Shown here: positions 23,862 through 31,894 of the stretch, one piece after another | Numbering within the stretch: the first letter of the stretch is position 1 | Layout of the letters: each line of letters starts with the position of its first letter | Source of the DNA: Deltaproteobacteria bacterium | Lineage (GTDB): Bacteria; Desulfobacterota; Desulfobaccia; Desulfobaccales; 0-14-0-80-60-11 | Reading direction: 5' to 3' | NCBI GenBank assembly: GCA_023381945.1 | Contig: JAMCQY010000084.1 | Coordinates: 1 to 35,277, forward strand | Length of the DNA: 35,277 nucleotides | The notes under the pieces: generated by a model | Told to the model about the DNA's origin: nothing | Database searches by the model: none | What the model saw: only the letters and a program-made list of their open reading frames with translations | Translations under genes and position numbers: made by a program

Positions 23862-24677
23862 ATGTCAACCCATAAAAGACCCACGGCTGTCCTCCCGGTT
23901 ACGGAACTCTCCGACGTCCAGAACCACGTCAGCCCCCACACCATCGACATCGACAAGGTAGGAGTGAAAAATATCTCCTATCCCATCGTGGTGCTGGACA
24001 AGTTCAAGGGCACCCAGCACACCGTGGCCCGCATCAACATGTACGTCAACCTGCCCCATCGCCACAAGGGCACCCATATGAGCCGGTTCATCGAAATCCT
24101 CAGCGAATACCGCCGGGACATCAGCCTGAAACAGATCGGCCCGATCCTGGAGGAGACCCGCCGGCGCCTCAACGCCCAATCGGCTCATATCGAGATGAGC
24201 TTCCCCTATTTCGTCGATAAGGAGGCTCCGGTCACCCGGGCCCGGGGGTTGATGGAGTACATCTGCACCTTCACCGGGGCGCTGGACAAGAACGGCAGAT
24301 TGGACCTGGTGGTGGGGATTACGGTGCCCATCACGACGCTGTGCCCCTGCTCCAAGGAGATCAGCCAGGTGGGGGCGCATAACCAGCGGGGCGAGGTAAG
24401 GGTGCAGGTGCGCTACCGGAAGTTCTTCTGGATCGAGGACCTGATTCGCCTGGTGGAGGAGTCGGCCTCCTGCGAGGTGTACGCCCTGCTGAAGCGCCAG
24501 GACGAAAAATTCGTCACCGAGAAAGCCTACTTAAACCCCATGTTCGTGGAAGACGTGGTGCGGGAGATCGCCCACCGCCTTGACCAGATCGATAATTTCA
24601 CCTGGTATTCGGTGGAATCGGAAAATTTCGAGTCCATCCACAACCATTCGGCTTACGCCTATATCGAATCCAAATGA
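23862..24677 (+). CDS. folE2: GTP cyclohydrolase FolE2 (type IB)
   Basis: This 271-residue GTP cyclohydrolase IB converts GTP to 7,8-dihydroneopterin triphosphate, the first step of folate (and queuosine) synthesis. It shows the type IB signatures: VGVKNISYPI at residues 33-42, YVNLPHRHKGTHMSRF, the metal-binding Cys in CPCSKEISQVGAHNQRG (C161/C163) and LKRQDEKFVTEKAYLNPMFVEDVVRE. FolE2 works with several metals and often replaces zinc-dependent FolE under zinc limitation; here no Zur-type site is visible. It lies 30 bases after hisD; the ribosome site is weak, which fits coupling. Confidence 0.96.
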   Translation: MSTHKRPTAVLPVTELSDVQNHVSPHTIDIDKVGVKNISYPIVVLDKFKGTQHTVARINMYVNLPHRHKGTHMSRFIEILSEYRRDISLKQIGPILEETRRRLNAQSAHIEMSFPYFVDKEAPVTRARGLMEYICTFTGALDKNGRLDLVVGITVPITTLCPCSKEISQVGAHNQRGEVRVQVRYRKFFWIEDLIRLVEESASCEVYALLKRQDEKFVTEKAYLNPMFVEDVVREIAHRLDQIDNFTWYSVESENFESIHNHSAYAYIESK

Positions 24678-24798
24678 TGCCATCCGCGCTTCTCGCCGAT
24701 TAAGCCGAGGCGAGGCAGGCTTTAGGCGTTATTTTTCCTCTTTCCTTCGATAAGAGGGCCCAAACAAGAACCCGGCTTTTTCCCTTCTCCCATGGCTG

Positions 24799-24981
24799 CT
24801 AAGTGCGGTGTCGCTCCTGAAGGCACTGCAAAATAACCAGGTTTAGCCCAACCAGCGGCGTCATGCCGGTGATTGAAACATACAGCCAGAGCCATGCCGT
24901 GTGGATTATCCCTAAGAGCTTGAGAGCCACCAGAACCAAGGCAGCCAGGGTGGAACAGAAGCTGTAAGTTAAGGCATACAT
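24799..24981 (-). CDS. Small membrane protein (60 residues)
   Basis: The protein has two hydrophobic segments (about 7-28 and 33-52) with a LKLLGIIHTAWLWLY stretch that recalls the small 'Fragile-X-F' membrane proteins of proteobacteria. The ATG is preceded by AAGGATGT, a ribosome site with short spacing. The composition is clearly membrane-like rather than random, and no gene overlaps it. The role is unknown; treat it as tentative. Confidence 0.5.
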   Translation of the reverse strand: MYALTYSFCSTLAALVLVALKLLGIIHTAWLWLYVSITGMTPLVGLNLVILQCLQERHRT

Positions 24982-25012
24982 CCTTGTATCCCTTCAGTGG
25001 ACCACTTCTCAA

Positions 25013-25405
25013 ACCCTCAAATCAATTAATTTCACAATCAATATTTCTTTTAAATAATAAACACCATCGTTCAATATTTAAAGATATCAATTACCTGATT
25101 TTATGATGAGGGAATCCCTGATAATTTCCTGGGAGGTCGTTGGTGATTTGGTGACCCAAGCTTTAGGGGAATGCTGCCCGAAAGAATTTTCCAGGCCATA
25201 ATTGCCCTGCTCCGCTCTTCCGAAAATCTCTCTTAGGTAATTCTGCCTAGTTCAGAATGTGCATTTTTGCCTATTGGCTTTGCCTTGGGCGATTCTTACC
25301 TTTTAAATGTTAAATAGCAGTAATAATAGCAGGTTACACTTTCATTCCCTTCCGGGAGACTACCCCGGCGGTGGAGGTGTCGATTACTTGACTAAGGAGA
25401 ACAAT
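25013..25405. other. AT-rich gene-free region before the Cys-rich protein
   Basis: The first 80 bases are strongly AT-rich and could hold promoters for the flanking genes. I found no RNA family, repeat or gene. An open frame continues upstream of the next gene from 25307, but the ribosome site at 25394-25399 (AAGGAG) points to the ATG at 25406, so 25307-25405 is probably leader. Confidence 0.4.
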
Positions 25406-25873
25406 ATGTCTTGCTTCGAAAAAGTGCATGGCGGCTATAAGGTGGAAGGCATGGAACTCCGGGCCGCCAACTGCGGCTGTGGCGGCTTAACCGGCCCCGG
25501 CGGTTCCGGGTCGGGCGACTGTTGTTTTACCTACTCCAAGGTAAAGCACGATAACAACACCATTTTTTTCTTTGGCAAGAATACCACCCCCAACACCACC
25601 AATAATTACGAATGGGGTTACCGGGTCCAGAAGGGCGATCATATTGTGGACGTACAGATGTTGGATACCCGCGGTCCCAAAAACTACAAGTTTGGCGGCG
25701 TCATGCCCCCGCCCCTGTCTGCCTGGACCAGCAAGGGCTGGGCGGTGGTCAACCAATTCGAGCGCCCCGTTGAATCCACCGGGGAACCTCTGCCCGAATG
25801 GTGCGACAGCGCTGCCTCGGCTTGTGAACGGCCGCTGGTGGAGAAGGAGACCGGCAAAGGAGATTATCACTAA
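25406..25873 (+). CDS. Cys/Gly-rich hypothetical protein, 155 residues
   Basis: The protein is soluble with no signal peptide. The N-terminal part has a Cys/Gly-rich stretch (NCGCGGLTGPGGSGSGDCC at about 28-46), followed by a beta-rich region with aromatic strands (NTIFFFGKN, NNYEWGYRVQKGDHIVDVQML) and a C-terminal part with two more Cys (WCDSAASAC). The Cys pattern could bind metal or a cluster. The start follows AAGGAG with seven bases spacing; the in-frame ATG at 25307 has none. A strong terminator lies at 25975-26022. I do not recognise the family. Confidence 0.7.
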   Translation: MSCFEKVHGGYKVEGMELRAANCGCGGLTGPGGSGSGDCCFTYSKVKHDNNTIFFFGKNTTPNTTNNYEWGYRVQKGDHIVDVQMLDTRGPKNYKFGGVMPPPLSAWTSKGWAVVNQFERPVESTGEPLPEWCDSAASACERPLVEKETGKGDYH

Positions 25874-25974
25874 ATCTCCCAGAGCTGCATGAATCCGGGG
25901 GAGACGGTCTTTTTCTGAGGACAGACAGAGAAGGGCGGTTTGCCTCGCGCTCAGGAATCTGCCTGGGAGTACAC

Positions 25975-26022
25975 CGGGGGGGATGGTACGGAAGCATGTT
26001 CCGGCCGTCCCCCGCTTTTTTT
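25975..26022 (+). terminator. Strong rho-independent terminator
   Basis: A long hairpin with outer arms GGGGGATGG/CCGTCCCCC (one G-U pair) and inner arms CGGAA/TTCCG is followed by a run of seven T at 26016-26022. It ends the Cys-rich gene and sits just before the 3' end of the convergent I42 gene. Confidence 0.82.
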
Positions 26023-26038
26023 GGGGCAGTTGACCCGG

Positions 26039-26455
26039 CTAATCGCTGACCCGGACCCGGACCTGCATGAATTGCTTCGGGGCCGTAGCCTTCTCCCAGG
26101 GCCGGGCGATGTTGACCGTCACTTCGGTGTCCCCCGCCTGGCGGGCCTGCCAGACAAACTCAATCCGGCCAAAATCACCCGGCATAGACTTTTTTGGCGG
26201 CATATCCCGGCGTGACAGCAGAGTCAGGATTTTGTCATCATAAACCGGTGGCAGGACATTATAGCCACCGCTGCCGGGATTGCGCAGATCCAGAATCAAC
26301 TTCTCACCCACCTTCAAGGTCAGCGTCTTGCCATTGTCCGCTTCGGTAAGGGTGCGCCCGGCCGAGCCCGCTTGAAGCGGCGCGGCCGGGAGAATCAGGG
26401 TCATTAATAAAAAACCGGCCATTAAAAGCTGCGAGAGCCAGGAATCGTTGAACAT
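26039..26455 (-). CDS. Exported chagasin-like (I42) protease inhibitor
   Basis: The 138-residue protein has a signal peptide (residues 1-29, hydrophobic core then Pro-Leu-Gln-Ala). The mature part has the immunoglobulin-like chagasin layout: an early GKTLTLKVGEKLILDLRNPGSGGYNV segment, where NPGSGGY stands for the NPTTGY loop that inserts into papain-type active sites, and a late EVTVNIARPWE strand resembling the RPW loop. The family blocks cysteine peptidases. In free-living bacteria it acts in the periplasm. The ribosome site is GAAGGAGG. It follows the carbonic anhydrase gene, with the inverted-repeat element between them. Confidence 0.82.
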   Translation of the reverse strand: MFNDSWLSQLLMAGFLLMTLILPAAPLQAGSAGRTLTEADNGKTLTLKVGEKLILDLRNPGSGGYNVLPPVYDDKILTLLSRRDMPPKKSMPGDFGRIEFVWQARQAGDTEVTVNIARPWEKATAPKQFMQVRVRVSD

Positions 26456-26479
26456 CTTCGACCTCCTTCAGACGCGCCT

Positions 26480-26653
26480 TATAGCGATTGCCGAAAGTTT
26501 TTTCCGAAAGCAGGTTTCCTAAAATCCCCCCTAACCCCCCTTTAGAAAAGGGGGGAACTATAAGGAATTGCTTATAAAGTCCCCCTTTTTTAAAGGGGGA
26601 TTTAGGGGGATTTTAAGATCTATAATCGGCAAAAATTTTTGGCAAACGCTATA
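26480..26653. repeat. MITE-like inverted-repeat element, copy 2
   Basis: This is 174 bases long, exactly the length of the core of copy 1 (5829-6002), and aligns along its whole length. Ends are TATAGCGATTGCC on the left and the reverse complement of TATAGCGTTTGCC on the right. The interior has the same C-rich and G-rich arms. It begins and ends in TA. It lies between the carbonic anhydrase and I42 genes, both on the minus strand, and holds no gene. Confidence 0.87.
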
Positions 26654-26690
26654 GCCTGCCTTGACAGGGGCAAAAGTCGGTCCGGCAGAG

Positions 26691-27464
26691 CTATTCTTCC
26701 GTCCTCTTACCCTTCCTGCCCGCTTTAGCCGGGGGTTTGCCGCTGCCAAGCAGCTTCTCCTGGCCCGGTAGGCCTCCCAGCATCTGGACCTTGCCGGTAT
26801 CCAGCTCATAGACTGCCCCCAGCAATTTGACCTTGCCGGCCTTCACTTCGGCATTGATCACCGGACTCTTTTGCAGGATATCTTCCATGGCCTGATAGAC
26901 ATTGTTCTTGATGGCCGCGGCGATCAGGGCGTCGGTTGCGGCCCCGGAATTTTCTTCTTTGGCCTTGGTCACCGCGGGTTTAATGGGGGCCACCAGGGCG
27001 CCGATGCTGCCCGGCAGTTTGCCGCCTTCCACCACTGCGGTGACGGCGCCGCATTGAGTGTGACCCAGGACCAGCACCAGCGGCGTGCCCAGATGATCCA
27101 CGGCATATTCCATGGAGCCAATCTCATCGGTGGCGGCAACGTTGCCGGCCACCCGCACTACGAAGAGATCTCCGAGGCCCTGATCAAAGATCGTTTCCAC
27201 CGGGACTCGGGAATCGGAGCAGGCCAGCACCGTCGCGAAAGGGTGCTGCCCCTGGCCGGCGGTCAGGGCCCGGCGGGCCGCATCTTGGCGGGGATGGCTG
27301 GCTTTGCCGTCAATATAGCGGTCGTTGCCCTCTTTCAGCAGCTTTAGGGCCTCATCGGCGGACAGGCCCGATTTGGCCGTCCCCGAGGCCAGGGCCGGGA
27401 CGGCCAGGACCGCCATGAGTAAGAAAATCAGCAGCGAACAGGCAATTTTCTTCATCTGATTCAT
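26691..27464 (-). CDS. Periplasmic beta-class carbonic anhydrase
   Basis: The 257-residue enzyme interconverts CO2 and bicarbonate with zinc. Residues 1-27 are a signal peptide (MKK, Leu-rich core, VPALASG), so it is exported, unlike most bacterial beta enzymes. The zinc site is complete: C82-S-D84-S-R86, and H135 and C138 in GHTQCGA. The GSMEYAVDHLGTPLVLVLGH segment is typical. A basic tail of about 20 residues follows the domain. Periplasmic activity could supply bicarbonate/CO2 exchange or pH buffering at the cell surface. The GGGAG ribosome site is weak. It is divergent from the TPR lipoprotein gene. Confidence 0.94.
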   Translation of the reverse strand: MNQMKKIACSLLIFLLMAVLAVPALASGTAKSGLSADEALKLLKEGNDRYIDGKASHPRQDAARRALTAGQGQHPFATVLACSDSRVPVETIFDQGLGDLFVVRVAGNVAATDEIGSMEYAVDHLGTPLVLVLGHTQCGAVTAVVEGGKLPGSIGALVAPIKPAVTKAKEENSGAATDALIAAAIKNNVYQAMEDILQKSPVINAEVKAGKVKLLGAVYELDTGKVQMLGGLPGQEKLLGSGKPPAKAGRKGKRTEE

Positions 27465-27707
27465 TGCACAACTCCCGGGTTATTTAGGTAAATGAAGTGA
27501 TTGAGGCGATAATAGCATAATTTGCCAATTTGGAAACAGGCGGCGGTTAGAAATCGCCTGTGGTGGACCAGCCGCCATTTTCCCAAGACCTTCCTTGACA
27601 AGTTCCGCCCAATTCTCATATGATGAATCATTTAATATTTCAGGAAGTTCGGCGGTCCGGCGACGCATTGAGGAGATTGACTTTTGATCTCCAAGGGGGA
27701 TAAGAGC

Positions 27708-28502
27708 ATGAGACAAGTACTGGCCTTCCGGCATCTGGCGGTGGTAATGTTGGTCCTATTTCTGGCGGGCTGTTCCGAGACATACGCCTACCTTCCTTCC
27801 ATGGGTTCAAAGAGTGCCCCTCCCGCCCAGGGAACCGAGGCGCAAGCCGCGGCCCCGCAACCGGGTCCAGCGGCCGGAGACCCGGCGCCGGCGCCCAAGC
27901 CGGATTTGCCGCAACAGGTCCAGGCGCTGGAAGCCCGGGTGCAACAGTTGGAGACCCGGCTGACTGGACTGGAAAGCCGGCAGGCCGCTCCCGCCCCTGC
28001 CCCCGCTCCGGTCCCTCGGGTCAAGGAACGCCCGGCCACCCTGTCTCCCTCTAAGGCTGCCTATCCCGCGCCGGGGGCGTCTGATCAAAGCTATAACGAA
28101 GGTTACCGCCTCTTGCAGTCAAAAAAATATTCCCGGGCCCGGACCAAGTTCTCGCAATATCTGAAAGAGCAGCCCAAAGGCCCTAAGGCCCAGGAGGCCC
28201 GGTACCATTGGGCCGACAGCTATTACCAGGAGGGCAAATACCCGGAAGCCGCGGCGGAATTCAACAAAATGGCCAGCCAATATCCCAAAAGCGTCCTGAC
28301 CCCGGCCGCCATGTTGCGGCAGGCCCTGGCTTACCAGAATATGCAGCAGACTGCGGCTTACAAGAATACTTTAAAGAAATTGGTCCAGGCCTATCCCAAA
28401 AGTGCAGAGGCCAAGGAGGCGGATAAGTGGCTGAAGGAGGGAAAGAAGGAGGCGCCCGCCAAGGCCCCGGCCAAACAGGCCAAACACGCCAAACCGGAAT
28501 AA
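27708..28502 (+). CDS. TPR lipoprotein, CpoB/YbgF-like
   Basis: The 264-residue protein starts with a lipoprotein signal ending in the lipobox LAGC (Cys near residue 24). After a Pro/Ala-rich linker comes a short coiled coil (LEARVQQLETRLTGLESR, about 70-90), then another Pro/Ala linker, then three TPR units (about 127-240: SYNEGYRLLQSKKYSRAR, ARYHWADSYYQEGKYPEA and following). It closes with a Lys/Ala-rich tail. The coiled coil plus TPR layout is that of CpoB/YbgF, which links the Tol system to peptidoglycan synthesis, but CpoB is usually not lipidated and no tol or pal gene is nearby. The ATG is preceded by AAGGGGGATAAGAGC. Confidence 0.85.
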   Translation: MRQVLAFRHLAVVMLVLFLAGCSETYAYLPSMGSKSAPPAQGTEAQAAAPQPGPAAGDPAPAPKPDLPQQVQALEARVQQLETRLTGLESRQAAPAPAPAPVPRVKERPATLSPSKAAYPAPGASDQSYNEGYRLLQSKKYSRARTKFSQYLKEQPKGPKAQEARYHWADSYYQEGKYPEAAAEFNKMASQYPKSVLTPAAMLRQALAYQNMQQTAAYKNTLKKLVQAYPKSAEAKEADKWLKEGKKEAPAKAPAKQAKHAKPE

Positions 28503-28705
28503 AGGAAAATTTCCGGCGATTTTCGAGCAGAGAATGATTTCCAGGAAGCCGCGACTTAAATTTACTTAATGAGTCGCCTTCCCCAGAAGGCCGGACTTGG
28601 CGATCAGAAGATCAAGCAAATTCCTGGGGGCGGGGTAAAAACCCGCCCCTAACTCACGGTTGGAAATTTTTTCAGAGCCCCAGGTCAAGAAGCAGAATAT
28701 AATCT

Positions 28706-28732
28706 AAAAAAAAGGCTCTGCCTTCAGAGCCT
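28706..28732 (-). terminator. Terminator-like hairpin facing left
   Basis: A perfect eight-base stem AGGCTCTG/CAGAGCCT with a four-base loop is followed on the minus strand by eight T. No minus-strand gene lies upstream of it, so it either ends an unseen antisense transcript or is simply part of the adjoining repeat. Confidence 0.5.
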
Positions 28733-28856
28733 CTTGCAAAATTCATTTAGAGAACGAAGAATCTTCTTAATTGCCGGATAATTCCCTGGTGGCACAGGCT
28801 TTCTAGCCTGTGCAAGCGCAGGCTGAAGCCTGCGGCTACATTTTGCAAGAGGCTCT
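28726..28856. repeat. 131-base inverted-repeat element with nested palindromes
   Basis: Perfect 17-base terminal inverted repeats, AGAGCCTCTTGCAAAAT at 28726-28742 and its reverse complement at 28840-28856, enclose about 97 bases. The interior carries two hairpins of the CACAGGCT/AGCCTGTG and GCAGGCT/AGCCTGC kind (28791-28833). There is no coding capacity. It resembles a small non-autonomous element, or one dispersed repeat inserted into another. Confidence 0.7.
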
Positions 28857-28907
28857 TCAGTTAGAAAAATTTTACGGACGGCCAAAGGCCGATGGATTGA
28901 CTTAAAC

Positions 28908-30791
28908 ATGCTAAATTTTTTGCGGAAATATTCGCGATCCTGGATGATCGCTCTGATTATCGGGGCCATTGGCATCGTCTTCATCTTCACTTTCGGCTAC
29001 GGCGGTTTGAAGTCCGGGGCCTTGCGGGAAGTGGCCTCGGTCAACGGCGAGCCCATCCTGCTCAGTGCTTACCAGCGGCAATATAATGAGATGATCAGGC
29101 AATACCAGGAGCGGAGCCATGGCGAACTGACCGAGGATATGATCAAGGCGCTGCGGCTCAAGGAAATGGCCTTAAGAAGGCTGATCGAGGAAAGCCTGAT
29201 ATTGCAGACGGCTAAGCGTCAGGGGTCATTGGTGAGCGACGCCGAATTGCGCGAAGAAATCCGGCAGCTGCCCTATTTCCAGCGGGACGGCAAATTCGAC
29301 GAGCAGATTTATTATGCGGTGCTGGCCCGGAATCATCTGAGCGCCGCGGATTTTGAGGAGCTGGAGCGCCGCCGTCTCGAAATGAGGAAAGTAATCGATG
29401 GACTGACCTCTCTGGCCAAAGTCTCCGATGCCGAGCTGCTGGAAATGTTTCATCTTGGCAAGGATGCGGTTAAGGTCAGCTATATCGTCATCAGCCCGGA
29501 CAAGTTTATGGCCAAGCAGAAGGCCAGCGACGCGGATATCTCGCAATACTACCAAAACAATCAGGCCGCATTTCAGTTGCCTCCCCGAGCCAAGGTGAGC
29601 TATTTCCTCTTCCGCTTTAAGGATTTCCATGACCAGGCCAAGATTGCCCCCTCGCAGGTTGAGGCCTTTATCAAGGAACACCAGTCGGAATTTTCCCGGG
29701 CCAAGGTGATTAAGGCCCGGCAAATCATGCTGGCCCTGCCCTCTGGAGCCGATGCCGCCAAGAAAGAGAGTCTGAGTAAACAGGCCCAGGATTTGCTGCA
29801 GAAATTGCAGAAGGGTGAAGATTTCGCCCAGTTAGCCAAGAGCCATTCCCAGGATCCCGCCACCCGGGACAAGGGCGGGGAGTTGGGTTACTTTCAGCGG
29901 GGCCAGCATCCCGCTGAGTGGGACCAGGTCGCCTTCGCCGTGCCTGCCGGTCGGGTGGGCCGGGTCGACACGCCTCAGGCCATCTACCTGATCAAGGTCG
30001 AAGAGGTTAAAGAGACCGAGAAGCTCCCCGACGCTGAAGCCAAGGCAACCGGGATGCTCAAACAGCAGCAGGCCAGGAACCTGGCCCAGGAGGCCGCCCG
30101 GGAGGCCCGGACGGCTCTGTCTCAAGGGACCACGGCTGAGGTCGCTAAAAAATACCAGGTCAATTCCGTGGAAACCCCCTTGCTTGGCCTGAAAGACCGC
30201 GTCCCGGGATTGGGAGCGGTGCCCGCCTTCAATCAGACGGCCTTGCAACTCAAGGTCGGGGAAGTGAGCCGGGTGGTGAATTTGCCGGACGGACTGCTGG
30301 TCATGAAGTCCTTGGAATATCAGGCGGAGCATGTTCCGCCCCTGGAGAAGATCAAGGACCAGGTGTCCCAGCAGGTGAAAAAGCAAGCCGCCCTGAAAGA
30401 GGCCGATAAAGAGGCCGTCCAGTTGCTGGCTCGGTTAAAGAAGGGCGAAACCCTGTCCCAAGTGGCAGCCGCAGCCAATACTCCTGTCAAGGAAAGCAAA
30501 CTTTTCACCCGATTTGAGGGCTTTGACGGCAAGCCCACGGCTGAGGCCTTGACCAGCGCCGCTTTTACCCTGTCGAAGGAGCATCCCTACTCCGACCAGC
30601 CCATCTTCTGGCAGGACAATTATTACCTCTTGGGCTTCAAAGAACGCCGACCCGCCAGCCAGGCGGAGTTTGAGAAAGATAAAGATAAGATGAAGGCTCA
30701 ATTTCTGGAGCAGAAGAAGCAGATGATGTTGCAATCCTGGCTGACCGGCGAACAACAGCGGGCCAAGATCAAGGTTTACGAGTTGCCATGA
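28908..30791 (+). CDS. ppiD: PpiD-type periplasmic chaperone / parvulin prolyl isomerase
   Basis: The 627-residue protein is anchored by one N-terminal helix (about 12-32). A SurA_N/PpiD-like chaperone domain follows (about 40-180; SVNGEPILLSAYQRQYNEMI is a hallmark). A parvulin domain lies at about 265-370 (KARQIMLAL, then KGEDFAQLAKSHSQDPATRDKGGELGYFQRG, then YLIKVEEV). A second chaperone half and a C-terminal parvulin-like remnant complete it. It helps fold outer-membrane proteins emerging from the Sec translocon, such as the autotransporter in this window. Length and order match PpiD. No Shine-Dalgarno site is visible at the ATG, but the N-terminus fits the family well. Confidence 0.93.
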   Translation: MLNFLRKYSRSWMIALIIGAIGIVFIFTFGYGGLKSGALREVASVNGEPILLSAYQRQYNEMIRQYQERSHGELTEDMIKALRLKEMALRRLIEESLILQTAKRQGSLVSDAELREEIRQLPYFQRDGKFDEQIYYAVLARNHLSAADFEELERRRLEMRKVIDGLTSLAKVSDAELLEMFHLGKDAVKVSYIVISPDKFMAKQKASDADISQYYQNNQAAFQLPPRAKVSYFLFRFKDFHDQAKIAPSQVEAFIKEHQSEFSRAKVIKARQIMLALPSGADAAKKESLSKQAQDLLQKLQKGEDFAQLAKSHSQDPATRDKGGELGYFQRGQHPAEWDQVAFAVPAGRVGRVDTPQAIYLIKVEEVKETEKLPDAEAKATGMLKQQQARNLAQEAAREARTALSQGTTAEVAKKYQVNSVETPLLGLKDRVPGLGAVPAFNQTALQLKVGEVSRVVNLPDGLLVMKSLEYQAEHVPPLEKIKDQVSQQVKKQAALKEADKEAVQLLARLKKGETLSQVAAAANTPVKESKLFTRFEGFDGKPTAEALTSAAFTLSKEHPYSDQPIFWQDNYYLLGFKERRPASQAEFEKDKDKMKAQFLEQKKQMMLQSWLTGEQQRAKIKVYELP

Positions 30792-30833
30792 GCTTAACCT
30801 CTATAAGCATCTGATAGAAAAGCCGGGGGCGCG

Positions 30834-31754
30834 ATGCAACCTGACCATTTCAGCAGAACCGCGATTGGCACCGCTTTTATGCGCGCCTACCATGCCGCCC
30901 ACGACCACCCCAAGATTTTCGACGATTTCCTGGCGCATCGCCTGATAAAGGCGGAAGAATATCAAATCATTGAAGCTCGCCACCTCGAGGTGTTCCGTCG
31001 AACTGATCCGGACCGGGCGGCGGTGTGCCCCGATAAGGCCAGCGCCCTGGCCGGCTGGATGCAGTCCGGCGCCCCCCAACCCATCACCCTCGGACGGGCG
31101 CGCTATGCCGAAGATATGCTGGAACAGGCCATCAGGCAAGAGGGGGTGAAACAGTACGTGATCCTGGGGGCCGGACTGGATACCTTTGCCTGGCGGCGCC
31201 CTGACTTGTTAGCGAGCCTGCAAGTCTTCGAGGTGGACCATCCCGCCACCCAGGCCTTTAAACGCCATCGCCTCCGGCAAATGGACGGGGAGCCTCCGGC
31301 CCGGCTCCACTTCGTGCCGGTGGATTTTGACCGGGAGAACCTGGCCGCGGCCCTCAGACGTTCGCCCTTTGATCCTCAGGCCCCGAGCTTTTTTGGCTGG
31401 CTGGGCGTCACCTATTATTTAAGCCGCGAGGCGGTCTTTGCCACACTGCAAGCCATCGCCGAGATGGCGCCGGCAGGCAGCGGGGTATGCTTCGATTACC
31501 TGGAGACCGAGGCCTTCATCCCCGGGAATGTGACCGTACGAGTGCAGATAATGATGGATTTGGTGCGGCGGATGGGCGAGCCCATGATCACAGGTTTCGA
31601 CCCAATCACCCTGTCCGCGGACCTTGCTGGGCTGGGCTTGCGTCTGGAAGAGGACCTGGGGCCGGCCGACATCCAGGAGCGTTTCTTTGCCGGGCGCCGG
31701 GATGGCTATCATGCCTGCGAGCATGCCCATTTTGCCCGGGCGGTGGTTGCCTGA
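30834..31754 (+). CDS. SAM-dependent methyltransferase, leucine carboxyl methyltransferase (LCM/TIGR00027) family
   Basis: The 306-residue protein shows the family's signature R-ARYAEDML, then KQYVILGAGLDTFAWRRPD (the SAM-binding Gly-rich loop at about 105-123), FEVDHPATQAFKRHRL (acidic residue for the ribose) and GVTYYLSREAV. Bacterial members methylate small molecules or carboxyl groups; the substrate cannot be read from sequence. A GGGGGCGCG site precedes the ATG, 42 bases after ppiD, so cotranscription is possible. Cytoplasmic. Confidence 0.92.
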   Translation: MQPDHFSRTAIGTAFMRAYHAAHDHPKIFDDFLAHRLIKAEEYQIIEARHLEVFRRTDPDRAAVCPDKASALAGWMQSGAPQPITLGRARYAEDMLEQAIRQEGVKQYVILGAGLDTFAWRRPDLLASLQVFEVDHPATQAFKRHRLRQMDGEPPARLHFVPVDFDRENLAAALRRSPFDPQAPSFFGWLGVTYYLSREAVFATLQAIAEMAPAGSGVCFDYLETEAFIPGNVTVRVQIMMDLVRRMGEPMITGFDPITLSADLAGLGLRLEEDLGPADIQERFFAGRRDGYHACEHAHFARAVVA

Positions 31755-31826
31755 AATATCTGGCAGCATCCAGGCCCGATTATGCTAAGATTCGTAAGAA
31801 TCCTTGGAGATGAACAAATTCCAGTC

Positions 31827-31862
31827 CCCAACCCGATAGCCTAGATGGCCCATCGGGGTTGG
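31827..31862 (+). promoter_or_regulatory. Leader hairpin before a membrane protein gene
   Basis: CCAACCCGAT and ATCGGGGTTGG pair with one bulged G around a 13-base loop. The hairpin ends 32 bases before the ATG at 31895 and has no T-run, so it is not a normal terminator. It may be a leader structure or an intergenic repeat. Confidence 0.4.
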
Positions 31863-31894
31863 CGCAGACCCGAAGTTGTCCGAGAGGAGAAGAC

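Larger units (their letters stand above)
28503..28907. other. Repeat-rich spacer before ppiD
   Basis: There is no gene here. The spacer holds a GGGGCGGG-type hairpin (28626-28650), an orphan minus-strand terminator-like hairpin (28706-28732), and an inverted-repeat element (28726-28856). The ppiD start has no evident Shine-Dalgarno site. Confidence 0.6.
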
